Origin: Acidobacteriota bacterium
GTDB lineage: Bacteria > Acidobacteriota > Thermoanaerobaculia > Gp7-AA8 > JAHWKK01
Direction of reading: 5' to 3'
Length of the DNA stretch: 64,000 bases
Assembly: GCA_019347945.1 (NCBI GenBank)
Contig: JAHWKK010000017.1
Location: forward strand, 1-64,000
Within the stretch, counting starts at the first letter, position 1. Every line of letters starts with the position of its first letter. The translations under genes and the position numbers were made by a program. The notes under the pieces are model-generated. The model had not been told where the DNA came from. It worked only from the letters and a program-made list of their open reading frames with translations, and did not search any database. Of this stretch, positions 26,213 to 39,297 are shown piece after piece.

Positions 26213-26409
26213 GTTTCTCTCCCCTGGCGATTCTCGGAACGGAACACCGGAAAGAGTGCTCCCGGATTGTCGTCCGACGGTCCGGAAAATCCCGTGATCA
26301 GGGGTCGACAAACCCCCAACAGGTCGGTTAGTGTATGCGCCGCGCAGGTGCCTGCCTTCGGGCGGATCTGAGTCTGCACATCCTGTAGAGAACAACGCAT
26401 CCATTTCCT

Positions 26410-27054
26410 ATGCAGATCTTTCACCGAAGTGCGAATACGCTCGCCAAGGTAAGTATCGTCGGCACTCTGCTGGTCGTCACCCTCGTTGGTGGGGCCGCGA
26501 TCGCCCTCAACCGCGCGTCGTGGATTCGCGAGACCGGGGACGCTCTCGAGCAGCCCGTCCCGTTCAGCCACCAGCATCACGTGCAGGCGCTCGGAATCGA
26601 CTGCCGTTACTGCCACACGACGGTCGAGAAGTCGAGCTTTGCCGGAATCCCGCCGACGCAGACCTGCATGAACTGTCACTCCCAGATCTGGACGAACGCG
26701 GAGATGCTGGAGCCGGTGCGCGCGAGCTTCAGAGAGGAAGTGCCGCTCGAGTGGGCGCGGGTGCACCGGCTCGCGGACTTCGTCAAGTTCGATCATTCAA
26801 TTCACGTCAACAAGGGAATCGGCTGCGTATCGTGTCACGGGCAGGTCGACGAGATGAGGCTGACCGCACAGGAGAAGCCGCTTTCGATGTCCTGGTGCCT
26901 CGACTGTCACCGTCATCCCGAGAAGAATCTGCGGCCGCTGGACCGGATCACGGACATGAACTGGGAGGCGGAGGATCAAGAGGCGCTCGGGGCCGAGCTG
27001 GCCGAGGAGTACGGTACGCGCAGGCTGGACAGCTGCTCGTCGTGCCACTATTGA
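26410..27054 (+). CDS. actA: Alternative complex III subunit A, pentaheme cytochrome c
   Basis: A 214-aa membrane-anchored multiheme protein: one N-terminal TM helix (about 13-34) and five CxxCH sites, namely CRYCH, CMNCH, CVSCH, CLDCH and CSSCH. This count and the spacing of the histidine-rich SHQHHVQALGIDCRYCH start match ActA of alternative complex III, which oxidises quinol and passes electrons to periplasmic carriers. First gene of the respiratory operon, about 200 bases downstream of tmRNA. No strong ribosome-binding site precedes the ATG. Confidence 0.92.
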   Translation: MQIFHRSANTLAKVSIVGTLLVVTLVGGAAIALNRASWIRETGDALEQPVPFSHQHHVQALGIDCRYCHTTVEKSSFAGIPPTQTCMNCHSQIWTNAEMLEPVRASFREEVPLEWARVHRLADFVKFDHSIHVNKGIGCVSCHGQVDEMRLTAQEKPLSMSWCLDCHRHPEKNLRPLDRITDMNWEAEDQEALGAELAEEYGTRRLDSCSSCHY

Positions 27055-27057
27055 TCG

Positions 27058-30000
27058 ATGCCGGAAGATGAGGAAATGACGACGAACACGAAACAGAACG
27101 GGCTCGACCTGATCGACTTTCGGCAGAGGCTCGAAGGCCAGGAGGGGGAACGTTTCTGGAAGAGCCTCGACGAGATCGCCGAAGAGGATGGTTTCGGTCA
27201 GCTGCTCGACCGCGAGTTTCCCAACTATGGTGCGGAATGGGCCTCGCGGACGGACCGCAGAAGCTTTCTGAAACTGATGGGCGCATCGCTCGCGCTCGGC
27301 GGTCTGACGGCATGCGACCGTCCACCGCCGGAGAAGATCATCCCTTATGTCAGCGCCCCGGAAGAGATCATCTACGGCCGGCCGCTGTTCTACGCCACGA
27401 CGATGAGCCTGGGTCGCGACTCGGTGGGCCTTCTGGTCGAGACTCACGAAGGCCGCCCGACGAAGGTCGAGGGTAACCCGGATCATCCGTCGAGTCTCGG
27501 CGCTGCGGACGCGATCTACCAGGCGTCGATCCTCGGGTTGTATGACCCGGATCGATCGCAGACCCTGCGCAGGCTCGGGCGCATCTCGACCTGGAGCGAT
27601 TTCGTTTCGACGCTCGGACAGGCGATGGAAGCACGGGCGGCGAATCAGGGGGCGGGCGTGCGGATTCTGACCGAGACCGTGATGTCGCCGACCGTCGGAG
27701 CGCAGCTCGAGGAGATTCTGCAGACCTACCCGGCCGCGAAATGGGTTCAGTACGATCCCGCGGTTCCCGATCGTCCGGCAACGATGCGAAATCAGGTTCC
27801 TCGCTATCATTTCGATCAGGCGGACGTGATTCTCGTGCTCGATTCGGACGTCATGGGATCGGAAGCGGGACATCATCACTATGCGCGAGCGATCGCGGAC
27901 CGGCGTCGGGTCCGAACCGAATCCCCCCGAATGAGCCGCCTCTACGTGGCCGAGTCGATGCCGTCTCCCACCGGGGCGATCGCCGATCATCGATTTCCTG
28001 TCCGGACCTCGGATATGGAAGCCGTTGCCGACATGCTCGCCAACGCGATGGGTGTCGGCGGAGGATACAGCGATGCGCCGCGGGGATCGGAAACGGAGTG
28101 GGTTGCGGCGGTCGCGCGCGATCTTCGAGGCGCGAGAGGAAGGGCGGTCGTCGTCGGAGGCGACCATCTTTCGCCCCGCACCCATGAGTTGATTCGCTCG
28201 ATGAATCAGGCGATCGGCGCGGTGGGAACCACGATCGAGTACATCGCTCCTCCCGAGATTCGTGTGCAGAACCAGACGAGAGCGCTCGCCGAGCTCGTCG
28301 ACGAGATGCGGGCGGGAGCGGTCGAGGTTCTTCTGATTCTCGGGGGGAATCCGGTCTATACGGCGCCGGGTGATCTGAGGTTTGCCGAGGCGATGGATCG
28401 AGTCGGTGGTCTTCGCGCGCATCTCAGCTCGCATTACGACGAGACGTCGCGACACTGCCACTGGCACATCAACGCGGCGCACTACCTCGAGTCGTGGGGC
28501 GACGCGGTCTCGTTCGACGGGACCCCGTCGATCATCCAGCCGATGATCGAGCCGCTCTATGGCGGCAAAACGGTGATCGACGTGCTGAACATTCTGACGG
28601 GCCGGATCAGCTCGACGACCTACGAGACGGTTCGAGAACACTGGATGGGCCGCGCCACCGGGGGAGGCGACTTCGAGAGATGGTGGCAGACGATGCTGCA
28701 CGCCGGTGTGATCCCGAAGGGACAGTTCGCCGAGCGCAGGTTCGTCTTCCCTCCGGAGCCGTTCGCTCCGCGGCCTGTTGACGACGTGGAAGTCTCCGGG
28801 GGCATCGAGGTGAACTTCCGTCCCGATCCGGCAATCTGGGACGGGCAGTTCGCGAACAACGGCTGGCTGATGGAGATGCCGAGACCGCTGACCAAAGTCA
28901 CCTGGGACAACGCCGCCTACATGAGTCACGGCACCGCGCAGCGTCTGGGGCTTCGGAGCGAGCAGGTGATCGAGATCGTTCATCAGGGACGGATGGTGAA
29001 GGCTCCGGTCTGGATTGCGATCGGGCATGCTCCCGACTCGATCACGCTGCACACGGGGTTCGGGCGGACGCACGCGGGCAGCGTCGGAAGCGGCCGGGGG
29101 TTTGATGCGTACGTGATCCGGACGGCCGGGAATCCATGGTTCGTAAGTGCTCAGATCCGCGCGACGGACGAGAAGATCGAGATCGCCTGTACCCAGAAGC
29201 ACTTCTCGATGTACGGACGCAATCTCATCCGCGCGGCTTCTCTCGGTAGTTTCGTTCACGATCCCTCGATGAAGGGGGATCCGATGGAAGACGACGAATC
29301 GCGGATCACGCCGGGACACGAGGAAGAGATCGCCGGTGTCCCGCACGAGGCGGAGCCTGGAGCCCACGCTGCGGATCCGGACATCTACGAGGATTGGAAC
29401 TATCCGGGTTATGCGTGGGGGATGTCGATCGACACGTCAGTCTGCACGGGTTGCGACGGTTGCATCATCGCCTGCGTTGCTGAGAACAACATCCCGGTGG
29501 TCGGAAAGCGGGAAGTCCTTCGCGAGCGGGAGATGCACTGGCTGCGGATCGATCGTTACTACAAGGGAAGCAGCGTCGATCGCCCGCAGACGTTTCATCA
29601 GCCGATTCCGTGTCAGCAGTGCGAGAAAGCCCCCTGCGAGCCGGTGTGCCCGGTCGGCGCGACGACGCACAGTCATGAAGGCCTCAACGACATGACCTAC
29701 AACCGTTGTGTCGGAACTCGATACTGCTCGAACAACTGTCCCTACAAGGTGCGGCGGTTCAACTTCTTCGAGTACGCCGATTACGAGACCGAGTCGCTGA
29801 AGCTCGGGAGGAATCCCGACGTGACGGTTCGGACCCGTGGCGTGATGGAGAAGTGCACGTATTGTGTCCAGAGGATCAATGAGGGTCGGATCGCGGCGGA
29901 GCGGGAAGGCCGGAGGGTCAGAGACGGTGAGATCCGCACCGCGTGCCAGCAGAGTTGTCCGACCAACGCGATCGTTTTCGGAGACATCAATGATCCGACG

Positions 30001-30119
30001 AGCCAGGTCACGAAACTGAAGGCGCAGGCGCATAACTACCGTCTGCTCGAGGAACTGAATACTCAGCCGAGAACGACATATCTGGGTACAGTGAGAAACC
30101 TCAATCCGGAGATCCCCGC

Positions 30120-30123
<4 letters not shown>
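27058..30123 (+). CDS. actB: Alternative complex III subunit B, molybdopterin-like/iron-sulfur fusion
   Basis: A 1021-aa protein. A Tat-type signal DRRSFLKLMGASLALGG (from residue 66) ends in a lipobox-like GLTAC (Cys86). A long domain related to molybdopterin oxidoreductases (about 90-760) follows, then an iron-sulfur domain (about 780-1010) with cysteine motifs CTGCDGCIIAC (from residue 796), CQQCEKAPCEPVCP, CVGTRYCSNNCPYK and CTYC...CQQSCP. In characterised ActB the Mo-like domain has lost its cofactor and the clusters relay electrons. A second start at 27076 has the better ribosome-binding site, so the first six residues are uncertain. Four bases after actA. Confidence 0.92.
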
Positions 30124-31543
<1,420 letters not shown>

Positions 31544-31544
<1 letters not shown>

Positions 31545-32092
31545 TGATGCAGACTCACATCACCCCATCGAGCTTTGGACTGATCGCGAGATTCGATTCG
31601 GTCGAAGCGCTCATGCACGCGGCCGAGCGGGTGCGCGATGCCGGGTACACGCGAGTCGACGCATACACGCCGTTTCCGATCGAAGGGCTCACGGCGAGTC
31701 TCGGCCTGCCGAAAACGAAGCTGCCCGCCCTGGTGCTGGCGGCGGGAATCATCGGAGGATTGACGGGATTCGGCATGCAGTACTTCGCTCAGGTGATCCA
31801 CTATCCCTACAACATCGGAGGAAAGCCGCTCTACAGCTGGCCCGCGTGGATTCCGATCACGTTCGAGGTGACGATTCTGTTTGCGGCATTTACGGCGGCG
31901 ATTGCGATGATCGTCCTGAACGGTCTGCCCGAGCCCTACCATCCTGTGTTCAATGTCAAGGGATTCGAGAGAGCGACCGAGGACCGTTTCTTCATCTCGA
32001 TCGAATCGACCGATCCGAAGTTCGAGGAGGGTGCGGTTCGCGATCTCTTCAGGGCGGCCGGAGCCGCGGAGGTTTCCGATGTTCCGCTCTGA
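31544..32092 (+). CDS. actD: Alternative complex III subunit D (DUF3341)
   Basis: A 182-aa protein of the DUF3341/ActD family: a soluble N-terminal part (SFGLIARFDSVEALMHAAERVRDAGYTRVDAYTPFPIEGL), two TM helices (about 63-86 and 98-122), and a cytoplasmic C-terminal tail (AFTAAIAMIVLNGLPEPYHPVF, DRFFISIE). It has no redox centre and is thought to be structural. Start and stop codons overlap both neighbours, showing tight operon coupling. Confidence 0.92.
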
Positions 32093-32735
32093 GATGCGAG
32101 CCTCCGGCCTTCTGGTCGTGATGGTGATGTTATTGACGGCGGCGACCGGGTGCCGCCAGGAGATGGCCGAGGCTCCCTACTACGATCCGCTCGAGGCGAC
32201 GACGTTCTTCGAGGACGGACAGTCGGCGAGAAAGCCTCCGATGGGCACGGTTGCGCGCGGTCACCTCCGGCTCGACGACCATTTCTACACTGGTCGGGTC
32301 AATGGTGAGCTCGCGACGACGTACCCGTTCGAGATAACGCGGGCGGTCCTCGATCGAGGTGAGGAGCGGTTCAACATCTACTGCACGCCGTGTCACGGGC
32401 GGACAGGCGATGGGAACGGGATGATCGTGCAGCGCGGATTCCGCCAGCCGACGTCGTTTCATTCGCCGACGATCCTCGCTCATCCGCCCGGCCATTACGT
32501 CGATGTGATGACCAACGGCTTCGGAGCGATGCCGAGCTACGCGGCGCAGGTTCCGCACGAGGATCGATGGGCGATCGCAGCGTACATCCAGGCGCTGCAG
32601 CTCAGCCGCACGGTTCCGGTCTCCGCCCTGAGCGCCGAGCAGCGCGCCAGGCTCGAATCGGATCTCGCGGGTGGAGCCGCCAGCGAGCAGGTGCCCCATG
32701 GCACGGCGGTTCAGACGGAAGGGGAAGGACACTGA
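32079..32735 (+). CDS. actE: Alternative complex III subunit E, monoheme cytochrome c lipoprotein
   Basis: A 218-aa lipoprotein: signal peptide with lipobox LLTAATGC, then a cytochrome c domain with CTPCH and an axial Met candidate in NGFGAMPSYAAQVP. It probably collects electrons from ActA/ActB and passes them to the oxidase. A GGAGG site lies eight bases before ATG 32079, inside the actD gene, so this start is preferred over the later ATG at 32094. The upstream extension of the frame is a shadow of actD. Stop overlaps the actF start (TGATG). Confidence 0.9.
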   Translation: MFRSEMRASGLLVVMVMLLTAATGCRQEMAEAPYYDPLEATTFFEDGQSARKPPMGTVARGHLRLDDHFYTGRVNGELATTYPFEITRAVLDRGEERFNIYCTPCHGRTGDGNGMIVQRGFRQPTSFHSPTILAHPPGHYVDVMTNGFGAMPSYAAQVPHEDRWAIAAYIQALQLSRTVPVSALSAEQRARLESDLAGGAASEQVPHGTAVQTEGEGH

Positions 32736-33934
32736 TGGAAGTCAATCCTCAGCATCATCCTCTCGGCCGTCTCATGAAGCCGGTGCTGATCGTGGGGGTG
32801 ATCGGCGTCGCGATTCTGATTGCGGGCGCCCTGTTACTCTCCATCGAGCTCGCCCTTCGGGCGTGGCTGCTCGGTTTTGCGTTCGTGTCGACGATTGCGA
32901 TCGGGTGTCTCGTGCTTCTGATGATTCACACGCTCACCGGAGGCGTCTGGGGACTCATCATCCGCCGAATCGTCGAAGCCGGCGCCTCGACGCTTCCGTG
33001 GCTCATCGCGTTCTCGATACCCGTGCTGCTCGGGATTCACTCGATTTACGAATGGTCGCATGCGGATGTCGTCGCGAGCGATCCGATCCTGCAGCACAAA
33101 GCGGCCTACCTGACTCAGGGAGCGTTTTCGCTCCGTACGATCGGATACTTCGTCATCTGGTCGGTGATGGCCTATCTGCTCATCGGTTGGGGGCGGAGCT
33201 TCGAGAAGGACCGGGGCGCGCTGACGCTGACGAAAATGCGCCGCCTGAGCGCTGGTGGTCTGATTGTGATGGCGCTGACCATCAGCCTCGCTTCGGTCGA
33301 CTGGATGATGTCGCTCGAGCCCCACTGGTTCTCCACGATGTACGGCCTTTCGTTCATCGTCGGCTGCCTCCTCTCGGCGATGGCGTTTTCGATCATCGTT
33401 GCCTCCAGGACATGGGTCGAGGGGCATTACGGCTCGATTTTCCCGGCGAAGAAGTTCCGCGATCTCGGCAACCTTCAGCTCGCTTTCGTGATGCTGTGGG
33501 CGTACACGGCCTTTTCGCAGTTCATGCTGATCTGGTACGGCAACCTGCAGGAAGAGGTTCCCTACTACCTGCGGAGGACTCACGGGGTGTGGGGATGGAT
33601 CGCCGTGACTCTGATCGTCTTTCACTTCTTCCTGCCGTTTTTCATGCTGCTGATGCGGTCGATCAAGGATCGGCCGCAGGTACTGCGACTCGTTGCCGCC
33701 TGGATTCTTTTCATGCACGCGGTCGACTTCTACTGGCTGATCGGCCCGGCATTCGGTGAGAGCGGTGCGGCCTTCTGGGTTTACGGAGCTGCTTTAGTCG
33801 CGGCATTCGGACTCTGGGCCGCAATCTTCTTCTGGTACCTCGGCAGAGCTTCCCTTCTGATGGAGGGAGATCCATGGATTCGGGAGAGGGTCGAGGCAGG
33901 AAAATTCAACAGGGAGGTCGTCGGTCATGGATGA
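32735..33934 (+). CDS. actF: Alternative complex III subunit F, NrfD-type membrane subunit
   Basis: A 399-aa protein with about ten TM helices: LRAWLLGFAFVSTIAIGCLVLLMIH, TLPWLIAFSIPVLLGIHSIYEWSHAD, SLASVDWMMSLEPHWFSTMYG, and LWAYTAFSQFMLIWYGNLQEE are typical of ActF. Family members lie beside ActC and are thought to share quinol binding or proton handling. Start ATG 32735 overlaps the actE stop. The last residues overlap the following single-TM gene by eight bases. Confidence 0.92.
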   Translation: MEVNPQHHPLGRLMKPVLIVGVIGVAILIAGALLLSIELALRAWLLGFAFVSTIAIGCLVLLMIHTLTGGVWGLIIRRIVEAGASTLPWLIAFSIPVLLGIHSIYEWSHADVVASDPILQHKAAYLTQGAFSLRTIGYFVIWSVMAYLLIGWGRSFEKDRGALTLTKMRRLSAGGLIVMALTISLASVDWMMSLEPHWFSTMYGLSFIVGCLLSAMAFSIIVASRTWVEGHYGSIFPAKKFRDLGNLQLAFVMLWAYTAFSQFMLIWYGNLQEEVPYYLRRTHGVWGWIAVTLIVFHFFLPFFMLLMRSIKDRPQVLRLVAAWILFMHAVDFYWLIGPAFGESGAAFWVYGAALVAAFGLWAAIFFWYLGRASLLMEGDPWIRERVEAGKFNREVVGHG

Positions 33935-34517
33935 ACATCTCCAGGCTCACGACCAGCACGGTCCTACGCCCGTGCACGTGGACGTCCACCACGAGGAAAC
34001 CGACATCAACGTTCGCGCCGTCCTCATCGGATCGGCGATCTTCATCGTATTCTCGATTCTGATGCTGCTGTTGTTGTGGGGTACCTACGAGCTCTTTCTA
34101 CGAGTGGATCGGAAGTTCGATCCGGAAGCGGTGAGCGCGATCCCTGCGGCGGCCGACCGGCAGGACTTCGTCTATGGGAATGTTCCGGCGGACAAACCGG
34201 ACTTCACGAACCACTGGACGGTTCCGATCGAGGAGCTGGACCAGTTTCGAAAATCGGAGCTGGAGATCCTCGAGAGGTACGGGGAGAGCGGCACCGCGGG
34301 CGTGGTCCGGGTTCCGATCGAAGCGGCCAAGGATCTCGCGCTTCGTCGCGGCTACCCGGTGAGGACCGATGCGGCCGAGGCGATGTCCGAGGTGAGAGCC
34401 CTCGGCGCGGAACTGCCAGAGTGGGCGAGTAGCGGCGTCGGCGCCGCTCCGCAGACCTCACCCGAACCGGACACGCTCATGGGCGAAGCGATCGAGCGGG
34501 CGGAGGAGCAACCGTGA
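33927..34517 (+). CDS. Single-TM hypothetical protein in the Act-Cox operon
   Basis: A 196-aa protein that I cannot assign to a named family. It has a His-rich N-terminus (residues 4-24 carry seven His), a single TM helix (about 32-55, AVLIGSAIFIVFSILMLLLLWG) and a soluble domain rich in Glu with segments GNVPADKPDFTNHWTVPIEELDQFRKSELEIL and YGESGTAGVVRVPIEAAKDLALRRGYP. The N-terminal His cluster suggests metal or copper handling on the cytoplasmic side, but this is inference. It sits between actF and the SCO copper chaperone with start and stop codons overlapping both, so it is probably part of assembly or the supercomplex. Confidence 0.72.
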   Translation: MDEHLQAHDQHGPTPVHVDVHHEETDINVRAVLIGSAIFIVFSILMLLLLWGTYELFLRVDRKFDPEAVSAIPAAADRQDFVYGNVPADKPDFTNHWTVPIEELDQFRKSELEILERYGESGTAGVVRVPIEAAKDLALRRGYPVRTDAAEAMSEVRALGAELPEWASSGVGAAPQTSPEPDTLMGEAIERAEEQP

Positions 34518-35323
34518 GGCGCGCGCTGCCGGTTCTGCTGCTCCTGATGTCTGCGGCACCGATTTCTGCGCAGATCTTTCCGCGGTCGGCCGTGGACGGA
34601 GTGCAGCTGGTTCAACGGATCGACTCGGAGATCCCACTCGACCTGGAGCTCGTGGACGAGAGCGGAAAAACGGTCCGCCTGCAGGACTACTTCGACAAGG
34701 GAAAACCGGTCGTGCTGACGCCGGTGTATTACAGCTGCCCGATGCTCTGCAATCTCGTTCTCGACGGAATGGTGAATGTCGCGAGGGAGCTCCGGTTCGA
34801 CATCGGTGAAGAGTACGAGGTCGTCACCGTGAGCTTCGACGATCGAGAAACAGCCGATATGGCCGCAGCCAAAAAGGAGATTTACGCGAGACGGTACGGA
34901 CGCGCGGAAGTCGAGAACGGCTGGCACTTCCTCACGGGCGACAAGGTGACGATCCGTCAGTTGATGGACTCGATCGGCTTCGGGTTCGCCTATGACGATG
35001 CGCTCGATCAGTATGCGCACTCGGCGGTCGTGGTCGTGTTGACTCCCGAAGGAAAGATCGCCAGATATTTCTATGGCTTCGAGTTCAAGGCTCGCGATCT
35101 CCGGCTCGCCATCGTGGAAGCATCGGAGGGGCGTGTCGGGACAATCGTCGATCAGGCGATGCTCGTCTGCTTTTCATACGACGCATCCGTCGGAAGATAC
35201 ACACCCGCCGTGATGAGAGGGCTCCAGGTCGCGGGATCGGCGACGGTGCTGATCCTGGGCGGCTTCGTTTTCAGTCTCATTCGAAAAGAGAGAAAGAACA
35301 GGGACTCGAATCTTGCTGGATAA
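34514..35323 (+). CDS. SCO1/SenC-family copper chaperone
   Basis: A 269-aa thioredoxin-fold protein with a signal peptide (VLLLLMSAAPISA) and a C-terminal TM helix (about 239-257). The copper ligands are visible: the CxxxC motif in YYSCPMLCNLVLDG (Cys75 and Cys79) and the distal His in DQYAHSAVVVVLTPEG. SCO proteins deliver copper to the CuA site of cytochrome oxidase subunit II, which is encoded next (11-base overlap). A GTG start overlapping the previous stop (GTGA) is used. Confidence 0.92.
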   Translation: MRRALPVLLLLMSAAPISAQIFPRSAVDGVQLVQRIDSEIPLDLELVDESGKTVRLQDYFDKGKPVVLTPVYYSCPMLCNLVLDGMVNVARELRFDIGEEYEVVTVSFDDRETADMAAAKKEIYARRYGRAEVENGWHFLTGDKVTIRQLMDSIGFGFAYDDALDQYAHSAVVVVLTPEGKIARYFYGFEFKARDLRLAIVEASEGRVGTIVDQAMLVCFSYDASVGRYTPAVMRGLQVAGSATVLILGGFVFSLIRKERKNRDSNLAG

Positions 35324-36336
35324 CGTACCCATACTGCCGGAAGCGGCTTCGAGCGTCGCGGGGCAGATCGACATCTTCTACTGGTTCCTCGTGCTGGTCA
35401 CGGCGGTCATGTCGGTTCTCATTGCCGCGCTGATCGTCGTGTTCGCCGTGAAATACCGGCGACGGTCGGATACCGAGATTCCCCCGGAGCTTCACGAGAA
35501 CAAGTGGGTCGAGGCTTCGTGGATCGTGATCCCGTTCCTCGTCTTCATGGTGATTTTCTTCTGGGGAGCATGGCTGTACTTCGACATCAACCGGATGCCG
35601 CGAAATGCGACCGACGTTTACGTGGTCGCCAAGCAGTGGATGTGGAAGTTCCACCATCCGGGCGGACAGACCGAGATCAACGATCTTCACGTGCCGGTCG
35701 GTCAGCCCATCCGGCTCATCATGATCTCGCAGGACGTGATCCACGATTTCTACGTTCCCGAGTTTCGTGTCCACACGGACGTGCTGCCGAACCGGTACCG
35801 CTACGCCTGGTTCGAGGCAACCAAACCGGGCGTCTACAATCTTTTCTGTTCGGAATACTGCGGAACGGAGCACTCCCGCATGATCGGGAAGGTGTACGTG
35901 GTGGAGGCAGCGGAGTATCAGCAGTGGATCTCCGGTGGGGTCTCCGGGTCCGCAGCGGAAAAGGGAGAGGAGCTCTTCAGCAAGTACGCGTGCAACACCT
36001 GCCATACGGACGACTCGAGCGCTCGAGGCCCGACGCTGACGGGACTTTTCGGCACCGATGTCATCCTGGATACCGGTGAGCGGGTCGTGGCCGACGAAGG
36101 CTATCTGCGCGAATCGATTCTGGATCCTCGCGAGAAGATCGTGATGGGTTTCGACGCGATCATGCCGAGCTTCACGGGCCAGCTCAACGAAGAACAGGTC
36201 CTGCAACTCATCGCGTATCTGAAGTCACTCGCTTCTCCCGAGGACTCGGCGCCGGTGATGTCGACTCCCACCGGAGGAGAAGCGGTGCCTCCCGCGGCCC
36301 AGCGTGCTGTGCAGAATGAAACGGACGGGGGAAGCG

Positions 36337-36347
<11 letters not shown>
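35313..36347 (+). CDS. coxB: Cytochrome c oxidase subunit II with fused cytochrome c domain
   Basis: A 344-aa subunit with two N-terminal TM helices (about 17-40 and 60-84), a cupredoxin CuA domain (about 95-200) and a C-terminal cytochrome c domain (about 210-312). CuA ligands are seen in [13 protein letters not shown] and [12 protein letters not shown]; heme is bound by CNTCH near 227 with the axial Met in [12 protein letters not shown]. It therefore accepts electrons through its own heme (caa3-like layout). TTG start at 35313 lies inside the SCO gene; an alternative start is not apparent. Its stop overlaps coxA. Confidence 0.93.
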
Positions 36348-37996
<1,649 letters not shown>

Positions 37997-38004
<8 letters not shown>

Positions 38005-38683
38005 TACGACGACAGCCGAGGCGCAGGAGCACCGCTTTCTCCAGCACCACTTCGAGGACCTGTTCCAGCAGCACGAGTCCTCCACGCTCGGGATGTGGTT
38101 CTTCATGGCGCAGGAGATTCTCTTCTTCGGAGGTCTGTTGGCCGCGTACGTCGTCTACCGGCTGAACTACTACGACGCCTTCATCGCAGCGAGCCAGCAT
38201 CAGGATCTCGTTCTGGGCACCACGAATACTGCCGTGCTGATCCTCAGCAGTCTGACGATGGCTCTGGCGGTCCGCTCTGCCCAGCTTGCCAGGCGGAAGG
38301 CGATCATCGGCTTCCTGATCCTCACGATGCTTCTGGGAGGCGTGTTCGTCGGGATCAAAGCGGTCGAGTACTACGACCACTGGGAGCATCATCTGGTTCC
38401 CGGCCCTGCGTTCGAGTTTCACGATCCTCTTCCTTCCGATGTCCTGCCGCAGACCGTGGAGATGTTCTATGTTCTCTACTTCGGGCTGACGGGACTGCAC
38501 GCTCTGCACATGGTCATCGGCATGGGGCTGGTCGCCTGGATCGCCTGGAGGGCGCACCGGAATCACTTCACCCCGGATTACTTCGGACCCGTCGAGGTCG
38601 TCGGGCTCTACTGGCACTTCGTCGACATCGTCTGGATCTTTCTCTTCCCTCTCCTCTACCTCATCGGAAGGCACCCGCAATGA
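37997..38683 (+). CDS. coxC: Cytochrome c oxidase subunit III
   Basis: A 228-aa subunit with about five to seven TM helices typical of Cox[60 protein letters not shown] and [15 protein letters not shown], ending [28 protein letters not shown] chose the TTG start at 37997 because an AGGAGG ribosome-binding site lies six bases upstream (37985-37990); an in-frame ATG at 37979 would add six residues with no good site. Overlaps the coxA stop. Confidence 0.92.
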
Positions 38684-39009
38684 TGGATGAGAAAACACAA
38701 GAAGAGCATCACGCCGACGCGATGCACCACATCACCCCGGTGCCGACCTACGTCGGGATCTTCGCGCTTCTCATGGTACTGACTGCCGTCACGGTTGCCG
38801 TCGCTTTCGTCGACCTCGGCATGCTGAGCACCCCCATCGCGATTCTGATCGCCGTCGGCAAGGCGACCGCCGTCGTCCTGATCTTCATGCATGTGAAATA
38901 CAGCCCTCGCATCATCGGGATGATCGTCATAGGCTCGGTCGTCTTCCTCGTGGTCCTTTTTCTGATCACCCTCTCGGACTACCTGACCCGGGACTGGCCG
39001 CTCACCTGA
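38680..39009 (+). CDS. coxD: Cytochrome c oxidase subunit IV
   Basis: A 109-aa protein with three TM helices of the prokaryotic subunit IV family: an acidic and His-rich N-terminus, then YVGIFALLMVLTAVTVAVAFVDLG, IAILIAVGKATAVVLIFMHVKYSP and IIGMIVIGSVVFLVVLFLITLSD. It has no metal site and stabilises the CoxI-III core. ATG 38680 overlaps the coxC stop (ATGATG). Last gene of the respiratory operon; the vapB operator follows within three bases of its stop codon. Confidence 0.85.
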   Translation: MMDEKTQEEHHADAMHHITPVPTYVGIFALLMVLTAVTVAVAFVDLGMLSTPIAILIAVGKATAVVLIFMHVKYSPRIIGMIVIGSVVFLVVLFLITLSDYLTRDWPLT

Positions 39010-39011
39010 AA

Positions 39012-39037
39012 TATATACATCTATATGGATGTATATA
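39012..39037 (+). promoter_or_regulatory. Palindromic operator upstream of vapBC
   Basis: Perfect inverted repeat TATATACATC (39012-39021), six-base spacer, GATGTATATA (39028-39037), ending eight bases before the vapB start. In a GC-rich region this AT-rich palindrome stands out. Toxin-antitoxin operons are autoregulated by antitoxin or VapBC binding to such a palindrome, so this is very probably that operator, overlapping the promoter. Confidence 0.8.
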
Positions 39038-39045
39038 CAGGCTAA

Positions 39046-39297
39046 ATGGCGCTCAGCATCAAGGACCGAGAGACCGACCGTCTCGTCAGAGAGCTCGCGG
39101 CGAAAACCGGAGAAACGCTGACTGAAGCAATCACGACTTCGATCCGCGAGCGCCTGGAGCGTCTGGAAACTCGCAGGAACGGCGGTCTGGCGGAGGCGCT
39201 GCTCGAAATCGGCCGGCGGTGCGCCCGGCTTCCCGTCCTGGACGACCGCTCGCCCGAGGAGATCCTGGGCTACGACGAAAAGGGCCTTCCCGGCTGA
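39046..39297 (+). CDS. vapB: VapB-family antitoxin (Rv0623-type)
   Basis: An 83-aa protein: [39 protein letters not shown] is the ribbon-helix-helix DNA-binding and dimerisation region shared by the short VapB antitoxins often called PSK operon transcription factors; the C-terminal part ([19 protein letters not shown]) would wrap the toxin. It neutralises the VapC ribonuclease and represses its own operon. No classic ribosome-binding site is seen before the ATG. The stop overlaps the toxin start (TGATG). Confidence 0.9.
   Translation: MALSIKDRETDRLVRELAAKTGETLTEAITTSIRERLERLETRRNGGLAEALLEIGRRCARLPVLDDRSPEEILGYDEKGLPG

Noticed and set aside
26168-26796. Leftward ORFs through the 3' end of tmRNA, ending WRRWELNPRP
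   Set aside because: Their C-terminal residues are the familiar false translation of an antisense tRNA-like T-arm and acceptor end; the sequence there is tmRNA.
26797-29367. Large leftward open frame (856 codons) opposite actB
   Set aside because: It is a shadow of actB on the other strand: Arg/Pro/His-rich translation, no domain pattern, and it is fully covered by the well-supported actB.
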